Origin: Bacteroidales bacterium | GTDB taxonomy: Bacteria; Bacteroidota; Bacteroidia; Bacteroidales; VadinHA17 | Direction of reading: 5' to 3' | Length of the DNA: 21,933 bases | NCBI GenBank assembly: GCA_030692905.1 | Contig: JAUYBT010000111.1 | Span: 1 to 21,933 of the forward strand | Part shown: positions 5,519-13,027 of the stretch, one piece after another | Layout: each line of letters opens with the position of its first letter | Position numbering within the stretch: the stretch's first letter is position 1 | Made by a program: the position numbers and the translations under genes | The notes under the pieces: generated by a model | What the model saw: only the letters and a program-made list of their open reading frames with translations | What the model was told of the DNA's origin: nothing | Databases searched by the model: none

Positions 5519-6822
5519 GGTGTCTGGTTTTTGAGCATAAATTCAAAAACTTTTCTCCAACCCTGCCATTCCGGATTATCAAGCAAAGATGTATTATGCC
5601 AGATACTTACGAAGAGGCCTCCGACTTTTCTGGTTTCATTCATCAGTATTGAAATGACCTCTTTAGAAGCGACCGGATCAAGGTTTTTATAATTGCAGAA
5701 CGTTTCATCCATTACCTGAAAAGGAATGATTTTCAGGCTGGTCTGCTGATCTTCAGAAACATCATAGAAATAATATGGCCGTGCTATCCCTGCCCTGAAA
5801 CCAGGTTCATCAGGATACCCCATCGAATAGTCCTCAGCTATTCCTGCATTATGAATATCGCGGTAAGATTGGGGCATGAATAATCTGATATAATGGAAAC
5901 GGCTTAAAATGATCTCTTTTCCAAGGATAGTCTTAAGGCGCAACGCTTCAGCATTAACCAGTGCAGAGTTTCCTGCTGTATAAAAAGATGTATGCAGACC
6001 GGTTTTATATTTATCAGCTATACGGTGTATCAGTTTCCTGTATTCATCATTTTTCCATGATGGGTTTTTATCATAATTTGAATGGTCGCCAACAGGAAAG
6101 AAAAATCTGGTATCAGCATTACTCTTTTCAATATTACCTATTATATAATCAAAGACATCATAAGGATCTTTTTCTCCTTTAGCTAAAGTCCTTTGCCGGC
6201 TGCCTGAATTTCCTGAATTTCCTTTTAGATTACGGAATAATTCTCCGATAGACATGAACAAACTTTTACCAGGAAATGCAAAAGGCTGGTCTGAGTCAAT
6301 TGTTAAAAGAGCCTTATACTCATTACGTTTAAAAGCGAGGGTCTGGAACCTCTTCAGAAAAGCCTTTGACAATTCTTTTACCCACAGATCAATAACGGGA
6401 ATTCCAAGAAATCCATTCTTAAATGCAAGGGATGAAGAGGCGTTGAACCTCCCATATTCATCAGGGTGAAATTCAAGATATTCTTCATAGCGACTCACAA
6501 GAAAAAATGATGCAGCAAAAATATCGAAAGGAAGATCAGAATCTGATGAGGTCGGGAAAAATACAGGCAGCCCTTTCCATTCACTGATAATTATCTCTCT
6601 CGCAGAAATTCCTGTTTCAAATAAAAGAGAATCCGGACTGATTTTAAAAGAACCGGTTATATTTTCAGATGAATAGTTAATAACATGATGCTTACCAAGC
6701 TTACGTTTGTCAGTAATAACTTCCCAGGATAATCCAAGGATATCTCCCAGGATTATACCTGCTATATACCTCAGACGAGGTACATTTTCTGTTGAGTATA
6801 TTTTTACCGGACGTGAATCCAT
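5515..6822 (-). CDS. Polysaccharide deacetylase family protein (Bacteroidota NodB-like type)
   Basis: The 435 residues match the usual size of a Bacteroidota family in which a ~160-residue N-terminal domain precedes a divergent NodB-type carbohydrate-esterase domain. Visible landmarks are ALLTIDSDQPFAFPGK (171-186) with Asp176/Asp178 in the position of the metal-binding 'TFDD', FFFPVGDHSNYD near 240-251, GLHTSFYT with His277 as the usual metal ligand, EDYSMGYPDEPGFRAG (330-345), and a C-terminal WHN (408-410). The family removes acyl groups from polysaccharides; the actual substrate is unknown. No signal peptide is apparent, so it may act inside the cell. The stop overlaps the start of the truncated partner gene. 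A -7-like box lies only about six bases upstream of the ATG, hinting at a leaderless mRNA. Confidence 0.8.
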   Translation of the reverse strand: MDSRPVKIYSTENVPRLRYIAGIILGDILGLSWEVITDKRKLGKHHVINYSSENITGSFKISPDSLLFETGISAREIIISEWKGLPVFFPTSSDSDLPFDIFAASFFLVSRYEEYLEFHPDEYGRFNASSSLAFKNGFLGIPVIDLWVKELSKAFLKRFQTLAFKRNEYKALLTIDSDQPFAFPGKSLFMSIGELFRNLKGNSGNSGSRQRTLAKGEKDPYDVFDYIIGNIEKSNADTRFFFPVGDHSNYDKNPSWKNDEYRKLIHRIADKYKTGLHTSFYTAGNSALVNAEALRLKTILGKEIILSRFHYIRLFMPQSYRDIHNAGIAEDYSMGYPDEPGFRAGIARPYYFYDVSEDQQTSLKIIPFQVMDETFCNYKNLDPVASKEVISILMNETRKVGGLFVSIWHNTSLLDNPEWQGWRKVFEFMLKNQTP

Positions 6823-6827
6823 AAATA

Positions 6828-6835
6828 CAAAAGTA
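6828..6835 (-). promoter_or_regulatory. Bacteroidota -7 box for the deacetylase gene
   Basis: TACTTTTG on the minus strand matches the TAnnTTTG consensus of the Bacteroidota primary sigma factor. Its downstream edge is only five bases from the ATG (6822), so transcription would begin at or near the start codon. No TTTG at the -33 position is seen. Confidence 0.45.
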
Positions 6836-6848
6836 TGAATAATTTGAT

Positions 6849-6856
6849 TATCTTTG
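6849..6856 (+). promoter_or_regulatory. Bacteroidota -7 box for the DEAD-box helicase
   Basis: TATCTTTG matches TAnnTTTG exactly and is followed by CG. Transcription would start near 6862, giving a leader of about 120 bases before the ATG at 6981. It is divergent from, and about 14 bases away from, the minus-strand box at 6828-6835. No clear -33 TTTG is present. Confidence 0.5.
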
Positions 6857-6895
6857 CGCCTTAATTAACAAAGTGATTTCCACGAAGCGTTGTTA

Positions 6896-6958
6896 GGCAT
6901 TTTGCCCAGTCTGCATTTGAGTTCATTTCGGCCGGGATAACAAATCCATCGCTCCCGG
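6896..6958 (+). promoter_or_regulatory. Structured 5' leader of the helicase mRNA
   Basis: Two stem-loops can be drawn in the leader: GGCA/TGCC (6896-6899 with 6903-6906, 3-base loop) and CCGGGA/TCCCGG (6932-6937 with 6953-6958, 15-base loop). Cold-shock DEAD-box helicase genes in other bacteria often have long structured leaders that control expression by temperature. That role here is inferred; only the pairing potential is seen. Confidence 0.4.
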
Positions 6959-6980
6959 AACCACATCATAAAACATAATA

Positions 6981-8768
6981 ATGATAAATTTTGAAGAGAT
7001 GGGATTCACTCCCGGTATTCTGAAGGCTATTCAGGAACTTGGATTTGAACAACCCATGCCAGTACAGGAAAAAGTAATTCCACTTATGCTCGGAGATGCA
7101 GGTGATATTATCGCCCTGGCTCAGACCGGAACCGGTAAAACAGCAGCCTTTGGCCTGCCTCTGGTTCAGGCAACAGATACAGAATTAAATAACACTCAGG
7201 CACTTATCCTTTGTCCTACCCGCGAACTATGCATACAGATCACCAGTGACCTGACTGATTATGCCAAATTTACCGGTAAGTTGAAAATACTTGCAGTATA
7301 TGGGGGTGCAAGCATAGATAACCAGATAAGAGGTTTGAAAAAAGGTGTTCATATTATCGTTGCAACACCAGGCAGACTTATTGACCTTATCGGCAGGGGT
7401 GCAGCAAGGCTATCCTCTGTAACTACAGTGATCCTCGATGAAGCTGATGAGATGCTCAACATGGGTTTCCTTGACAGTATTAATGAAATTCTTGAAGAGG
7501 TTCCTGAAGGAAGAAGAACACTCTTGTTTTCAGCAACTATGTCATCTGAAATTGCATCAATTGCCAGGAAATACATGGACAATCCGGTTGAAATAACGAT
7601 CGGAACAAAAAACTCATCAGCAGAAAATGTAAGTCATGCTTATTATCTTGTTCATGCAAAAGATAAATATAAGGTGCTTAAACGTATAGCTGATTTTGAA
7701 CCGGATATTTACGGAATTGTATTTTGCCGTACCCGCAAGGAAACACAGGAGGTGGCATCAAAACTGATAAACGATGGCTATAATGCTGATGCTCTTCATG
7801 GTGATCTGTCGCAACCCCAGCGCGATGCCGTTATGCAGAAATTCAGGATCAGGAACCTCCAGTTACTGGTAGCAACTGATGTTGCCGCAAGGGGATTGGA
7901 TGTAGACGACCTGACCCATATTATTAATTTCAGTCTGCCTGATGATATCGAGGTATATACACATAGAAGTGGTCGTACAGGAAGAGCCGGAAAAACAGGA
8001 ATATCAATTTCTCTTGTTCACCTGAGGGAGAGGCATATTCTTCAACAGATCGAAAGAATGGTTAAGAAACCTTTTAAAGCTATACCAATACCAACCGGAA
8101 GTGAGATCTGTGGAAAACAGCTGTTCCATTGGCTTAAAAAGCTGGATACTGTTGTCACTGAACACCAGGAGATTGAAAAATTTTTACCTGAGATAAAAGA
8201 AAAACTGGCGGGGCTTGACAGGGAGGAACTTCTTAAAAGAGTTGTTGCACTCGAGTTTGACAGGTTCCTTGATGATTACCGCCATGGTGAAGATCTTATC
8301 GCTCCTGTTTATGAAAAAGAAAGCAGCTTCGGACGATCAGGCAGAAGAGATTCCCGCGAACAATACACCGGTAATTATACCAGACTGTTTATAAATCTTG
8401 GAAAAACTGACGGTTTTTATCCTGAACAACTTATTGAACTTGTGAACACCAACACAAAGGGAAGAAAAGTGCCGATCGGCAAGATCGATCTGTTAAAGAC
8501 CTTCTCCTTTTTTGAAGTTGAAGCCGGTTACGCTGATGATCTCATCGGAGCATTAAATAATGCAACGTTCATGGACAGAAGAGTAGCCGTAGAGATTGCC
8601 CAGGAAAAAACTGATAAGCCGAAAGACGAATATGCAGGAAAAAGACCTGCCAAATGGGCCGACAGGAGGCCGGAGAAGAGAAGAGGCGACAGACCCGAAA
8701 GCTCTCACAGAGATTTCAAAAGAGATAATAGATTCGGTAAAAAGGATAAGAAAAAATACAGCAGATAG
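6981..8768 (+). CDS. DEAD-box ATP-dependent RNA helicase (DeaD/CsdA-like) with DbpA-type RNA-binding domain
   Basis: The 595 residues carry all helicase motifs: Q-motif region FEEMGFTPGI...PMPVQ (4-29), Walker A AQTGTGKT (47-54), PTREL (79-83), TPGR (129-132), DEAD (153-156), SAT (184-186), IVFCRTRKET (246-255), ATDVAARGLDV (298-308) and HRSGRTGRAG (328-337). A linker then leads to a DbpA-like RRM-fold domain (about 466-540, YTRLFINLGKTDGF... to VAVEIAQEK) and a very basic tail rich in Lys and Arg (541-595). Such proteins unwind short RNA duplexes during ribosome assembly, mRNA decay and growth in the cold. The ATG at 6981 starts directly at the Q-motif region, as expected. Bacteroidota relatives share this long DeaD-like layout. 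Catalytic activity should be intact. Confidence 0.95.
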   Translation: MINFEEMGFTPGILKAIQELGFEQPMPVQEKVIPLMLGDAGDIIALAQTGTGKTAAFGLPLVQATDTELNNTQALILCPTRELCIQITSDLTDYAKFTGKLKILAVYGGASIDNQIRGLKKGVHIIVATPGRLIDLIGRGAARLSSVTTVILDEADEMLNMGFLDSINEILEEVPEGRRTLLFSATMSSEIASIARKYMDNPVEITIGTKNSSAENVSHAYYLVHAKDKYKVLKRIADFEPDIYGIVFCRTRKETQEVASKLINDGYNADALHGDLSQPQRDAVMQKFRIRNLQLLVATDVAARGLDVDDLTHIINFSLPDDIEVYTHRSGRTGRAGKTGISISLVHLRERHILQQIERMVKKPFKAIPIPTGSEICGKQLFHWLKKLDTVVTEHQEIEKFLPEIKEKLAGLDREELLKRVVALEFDRFLDDYRHGEDLIAPVYEKESSFGRSGRRDSREQYTGNYTRLFINLGKTDGFYPEQLIELVNTNTKGRKVPIGKIDLLKTFSFFEVEAGYADDLIGALNNATFMDRRVAVEIAQEKTDKPKDEYAGKRPAKWADRRPEKRRGDRPESSHRDFKRDNRFGKKDKKKYSR

Positions 8769-8842
8769 TCCTTCTTTATCTATAATCTTTCTGTGGAACA
8801 CTGTGTAACAAAAAAGAACTTACACAAATAAATTCTTAAAGA

Positions 8843-10198
8843 TTAATAAGAGCCTCTTGAAGGTTCTTTTACTTTTATGGCAAGAAGTATCATAGAAATA
8901 ATTGCAATGGTACCACCAAAACCAAAGGCGACTGTTCCTCCAAATCCCGGAAAACGCATATCAAAAAAACTGTAAAGAAATCCGAAAATAATACTTGCCG
9001 GCAGTGCCCCAAGACCAATTGAAAAATTGAACAGGCCAAATGCGGTTCCCCTCTTCTCATCATTTACAAGGTCGGCTACAAAAGCTTTCTCAGCACCCTC
9101 GGTAAAAGCATAGAACAAAGCATATATTGCAAAGAGAATGAATGTAGCAACAATCTGAAGATCAGGCGATAGAAATATCAGAAGAGCAAAAGAGATGTAA
9201 ACAAAAGCATAGATTCCCCACCCTATATTAATTACTATTTTCCGTCCTCTCTTGTCCGACAGAGTCCCCAAAGGAGTTGAGAAGACAACCTTAATTATAT
9301 GAAAGAAAGCCCATACAAGTGGTAAAAACAGGATATTGATCACCTTCGATTGAGCAGCTACATCTCCAAAATTTGTGACCATGTTATGAAGAGGAGCTAT
9401 ACTGTTGACGAGGTTTACTACTGCACCGCTTTTATGTATAGCCTCCTGAACTCTGAATAAAAGAAAAGCATCCGACGAATTTCCAAGGGTGAACAGTATC
9501 ATTATCAAAAGATAATTCCTGAAGTTTTTATCAAAGCTTTTTAAAGAGAAGGTAAAACGTTTTCCAATCCGATTATCAGGTGCAGATTCTTTTACAAAAA
9601 AGATGATTGTCAATACAGCTAAAATCCCTGGTATTATTGCAAGAATGAATGTCCATCTTAAAGCTAAAAGAGAATCTTTTATCCCGAAGCCTACAAACAG
9701 AATGAGAAGAGTTATTATCGCCAATACCGGTCCTATTACCGCACCGATATTATCCATTGCACGATGAAATCCGTAAGATTTCCCTCTGATACTTTCATCA
9801 ACAGAAGAGGCAATTAAGGCATCCCTGGGGGCTGTTCGTATCCCTTTCCCCACACGGTCAAACATTCTGATTATTATAATCTCCCAGGCAGAGGTAACTA
9901 TCCCTGTCAGTGGGCGTATCAAAGATGAAATTGAATACCCTATCAGCACCAGAAGTTTTCTCTTTCCAATCTTATCGGATATAATCCCACTGATCAGTTT
10001 CAGCATTGAAGCGGTGGTTTCAGCAACTCCTTCAATTACTCCCAGCAAAATTGCACCGGAGCCCAGGGCAGCAACATATACCGGGATGAGGGGATATATC
10101 ATCTCCGAAGCAGCATCTGTAAAGAGGCTGACAATACCAAGCATTATCACTGCCTGCGGAATCCGTTTTTTGGTTTTATCGATTACTTTTGCTTTCAA
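8843..10198 (-). CDS. MFS transporter
   Basis: The 451 residues hold about twelve hydrophobic segments. The MFS motif A-like loop is visible twice: ISDKIGKRKLLVLIGY (near 93-108) and LSDKRGRKIVINIGW in the second half. The phrase RVGKGIRTAPRDALI follows the fourth helix, and FHRAMDNIGAVIGPVLA resembles motif C-type segments. This fits a Bacteroidota branch of MFS proteins with an N-terminal 'FTDAASEMIYPLIPVY' helix. The substrate is not readable; drug or metabolite export is typical. It is the last gene of a minus-strand run, 34 bases after the LTA-synthase-like gene, and its 3' end converges with the helicase gene 74 bases away. Confidence 0.88.
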   Translation of the reverse strand: MKAKVIDKTKKRIPQAVIMLGIVSLFTDAASEMIYPLIPVYVAALGSGAILLGVIEGVAETTASMLKLISGIISDKIGKRKLLVLIGYSISSLIRPLTGIVTSAWEIIIIRMFDRVGKGIRTAPRDALIASSVDESIRGKSYGFHRAMDNIGAVIGPVLAIITLLILFVGFGIKDSLLALRWTFILAIIPGILAVLTIIFFVKESAPDNRIGKRFTFSLKSFDKNFRNYLLIMILFTLGNSSDAFLLFRVQEAIHKSGAVVNLVNSIAPLHNMVTNFGDVAAQSKVINILFLPLVWAFFHIIKVVFSTPLGTLSDKRGRKIVINIGWGIYAFVYISFALLIFLSPDLQIVATFILFAIYALFYAFTEGAEKAFVADLVNDEKRGTAFGLFNFSIGLGALPASIIFGFLYSFFDMRFPGFGGTVAFGFGGTIAIISMILLAIKVKEPSRGSY

Positions 10199-10232
10199 TT
10201 ATGACGGAATTAACAGTCAGAAACAGGAATAA

Positions 10233-12068
10233 TTACCTTTTTAAATAATCGTTAAATAAAACCTGAAGATAGGCTTTCCCGCTTTTCTCAGCAGAGTCGG
10301 AGTCTTTACCCTCTTTAAGAACCGGTTTCTTAAGCTTCTGATCATAGGCTACAACAGCACTGTCGGTAATAAATCCGAAGCCTTCATTATAGGTATAAAA
10401 TGCAAATGAATTAGATTCACCTGACAACAGATCTTTTCCAAAAGGGAAACTACCGCTTAGGCCGAGTTGATTTAATAATGTAATCGGAATATCGACCTGG
10501 CTACCCAGTTTCTCAATCCTGATGCCTTTTTTTGACAATGCCCCGCCAACCCAAAGCATTGGTATTTTGAATACCTCTTGTGAATAAATAAGCATATCGG
10601 TAGAAACTCTGCAACAATGGTCAGTTACCATAATGACAAGGGTATTTTCCCACCAATCTGTCTCTTTTGCCCAATCAAGGAAGGTTCCAAGTGATTTATC
10701 AGCATAATAAACAGAGTTTTTGTATTTCGTCATTTTATCTTCTCCTGCGAAAACCGGTTCCATTGGAACATCAAATGGTTCATGGCTCGACAATGTAAGT
10801 ACAACTTTAAGAAAGGGTTCTATAATTGCCTTCATCGAATCTTCAAGAGCATTGAAGAGAACATGATCGTGAACACCCCATTTGGAGTTATAATTTACGG
10901 GGTCAAAATTATTTTTAGTAATTATATCACGAAAACCTGAACCAATCACAAAAGAATTAAAATTGGCAAAATTAATCTCTCCTCCGTACCAGAAGGAGCT
11001 ATAGTATCCCTGTTCATTTAATATTTTTACAAGACTTGGCAGTGACTGGCTTTTCTTTGGTTCTTTAATAATTGATTGTGCAGGTTGAGCCGGATAACCA
11101 TTCAGAATTGCAGGCATTGCTTTGTCAGTCCTGGTACCCGAAGCATAAAAGTCCGAAAAGAGAATCCCCTCCTTAATGTATCTGTTGAAATTGGGCGTGA
11201 CCAATGAGTCTCCTCCCAGTGGTCCGATCAGATAACTACTGAAACTTTCAAGCACAATAATAAGAATGTTAGGCTGGGTGGAGTTTAGTACTTTTTCAGG
11301 AATCCCTTTTTTAAGGGTCAGACTATCAACTAAGGCAGTGGCGGATGAGAGATCTCCGAATTCATATGGATTCTTTACAGGTTTTTGAGTGAAGGTCGAT
11401 GTGCCGACATTCCAGATCGCATTTATCGCAGTATGGTTAAGAAACATTTTTTTACTGAAATAGACCGAACCTGCGTTTATTGGAGCAACTCCGAACCCGC
11501 CTCTTATTGGTATTATAAGTGCTGCCCAGAGAATCATGAAAAACAGAACTCCGGCAAGCCAGTAACGGATCCTCTCAAAACCGCTGAATAATCTGTCAAT
11601 AAGTTTATTATAAATGAATATAAAGAAAAAAGATATAAAGGTTATAGTAACAAAAAACAGAATAATCTTCATTGTACTGACTGAGGCCATTGCTTCTCCC
11701 GGTGTTTTCAGATATAACATCGGTGTGTAATCCATCCGAAATCCCCAGTAAGAATAGAGATTAGCGTCAGATACTATAATTATTGATGAGAAAACAATAA
11801 GAAAATATGAATACCATCTGATAAAAAACTTATACCAGTTGCCATTAAACCAGGTTCCGGGAATGGCAACCAAAACCGGAACAAGCAAATAATATCCTAT
11901 TGTTGAAATATCCAATGCAGCACCATGCCGGAATGTGGCAAGAAGTTCGCCCAAACTGTTTTGGAAAGAATCATGGTATTGTACTATAATGAAAAACAGT
12001 CTGGCAATGAAGAAAAAAACCAGCCAGAATATTGCGTTATAACATAAAGCAATGAGTCTTTGTTTCAT
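10233..12068 (-). CDS. LTA synthase family sulfatase-fold membrane enzyme
   Basis: The 611 residues comprise an N-terminal membrane domain of about five helices (to ~190) and an extracytoplasmic alkaline-phosphatase/sulfatase-fold domain from about 265. Expected active-site residues are visible: Glu274 in IVLESFSS, the nucleophile candidate Thr312 or Thr314 in SGTRTDKAMPAILNGYPAQP, His429 in LSSHEPF, and Asp483-His484 in VTDHCC. The spacing matches characterised LtaS enzymes. In Gram-negative bacteria the family transfers phosphoglycerol or related headgroups to periplasmic glycans or lipids rather than making lipoteichoic acid. One oddity is Cys-Cys after the metal-binding DH, where relatives usually have Gly and His or similar. 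It sits 17 bases after the EamA gene. Confidence 0.88.
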   Translation of the reverse strand: MKQRLIALCYNAIFWLVFFFIARLFFIIVQYHDSFQNSLGELLATFRHGAALDISTIGYYLLVPVLVAIPGTWFNGNWYKFFIRWYSYFLIVFSSIIIVSDANLYSYWGFRMDYTPMLYLKTPGEAMASVSTMKIILFFVTITFISFFFIFIYNKLIDRLFSGFERIRYWLAGVLFFMILWAALIIPIRGGFGVAPINAGSVYFSKKMFLNHTAINAIWNVGTSTFTQKPVKNPYEFGDLSSATALVDSLTLKKGIPEKVLNSTQPNILIIVLESFSSYLIGPLGGDSLVTPNFNRYIKEGILFSDFYASGTRTDKAMPAILNGYPAQPAQSIIKEPKKSQSLPSLVKILNEQGYYSSFWYGGEINFANFNSFVIGSGFRDIITKNNFDPVNYNSKWGVHDHVLFNALEDSMKAIIEPFLKVVLTLSSHEPFDVPMEPVFAGEDKMTKYKNSVYYADKSLGTFLDWAKETDWWENTLVIMVTDHCCRVSTDMLIYSQEVFKIPMLWVGGALSKKGIRIEKLGSQVDIPITLLNQLGLSGSFPFGKDLLSGESNSFAFYTYNEGFGFITDSAVVAYDQKLKKPVLKEGKDSDSAEKSGKAYLQVLFNDYLKR

Positions 12069-12085
12069 ATCTGAAAACTAATTTT

Positions 12086-13012
12086 CTACTCTGAATGAGT
12101 CTCTTTTGTGTTTCTGTAAAACATTATCAATGACGCCGTTATAATAACCATACCGGATACTGTAAGCCATTCCGGTTTCTCATCGGGTACAAGCAGCCAG
12201 CTTAAAATGGCACCTACGACAGGAATTATAAATTTCCACAGATTGAGTTCAGAGACTTTAACCCCCGGTCGTTGTAGCAGTTTAAACCACAATGAAAAAG
12301 CAAATGCTGCCATAAAACTTAACCACAATAAGATCAGCCAGTATTCCAGAGGCAATGACCCTTGAGGCCTCCCCTCAATGGGAATTGATACCAGGTAGAG
12401 TATTACCCCTCCGATAAAAAGCGAAGATGAACTGAGAACAAACGGGTTAATACCCTTACTCCTGAGCGATACAACAACATTACTTGTAGCTGTGGCAATA
12501 TTGGCAACAAGTATCATCAGTACTCCTAAAAGTTCGATTGCTGTTCCGAATTTGAATGCCTGTCTTCCGGCGCTGATAAATATTACACCTGAGATGCCAA
12601 ATATTATCGTGACAATTTTTTTCCTCGTCAGCTTATCATCTTTATACATCATTGAAGCGACCACAGCAGTAACAAGAGGTTGTGAGCCAACTATCACTGC
12701 ACCCAATGCCCCCGGGACCAAATTAAGGCCATGATAGAACAATGAATAATTAATAAGGGTCTGAAGGAGCGTAACCCACGCAACTATCTTCCAGTGTTCC
12801 CTGATCATTCTTATATAAACCGCCGGTTTCACAGTGAAGGGCAGGATCATCAGACCTGAAATGATAAACCGAACACCTGCAAAATGGAACGGTGTATCAT
12901 ATTGCAATCCAAGCTTGATGCCTGCATATGCGGTTGACCACAAAAGGCAGGCTATAATTGCCCAAAAAATAGTGTTTCCCTTACTGTTCAATAAAAAATT
13001 ATTTGGCGGCAA
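12086..13012 (-). CDS. EamA/DMT-superfamily transporter
   Basis: The 308 residues have about ten membrane helices, arranged as two EamA repeats (about 14-150 and 160-300). The first opens with IFWAIIACLLWSTAYAGIKLGL, the classic EamA start, and 'GALGAVIVGSQPLVTAVVA' ends helix 4 with the usual Pro. The second repeat shows 'WLSFMAAFAFSLWFKLLQRPGVKVSELNLWKFIIPVVGAI' in pieces, again standard. Members export amino acids, nucleotide precursors or other metabolites; the cargo here is unknown. The gene starts 15 bases after the S9 peptidase stop and ends 17 bases before the LTA-synthase-like start, so it is almost certainly cotranscribed with both. Confidence 0.9.
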   Translation of the reverse strand: MPPNNFLLNSKGNTIFWAIIACLLWSTAYAGIKLGLQYDTPFHFAGVRFIISGLMILPFTVKPAVYIRMIREHWKIVAWVTLLQTLINYSLFYHGLNLVPGALGAVIVGSQPLVTAVVASMMYKDDKLTRKKIVTIIFGISGVIFISAGRQAFKFGTAIELLGVLMILVANIATATSNVVVSLRSKGINPFVLSSSSLFIGGVILYLVSIPIEGRPQGSLPLEYWLILLWLSFMAAFAFSLWFKLLQRPGVKVSELNLWKFIIPVVGAILSWLLVPDEKPEWLTVSGMVIITASLIMFYRNTKETHSE

Positions 13013-13027
13013 ATATCAGAAAAAAAA

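Noticed and set aside
8796..8842. Terminator between helicase and MFS genes
   Set aside because: Only a weak AAGAA/TTCTT pairing with a long loop is present, with no convincing T-run.
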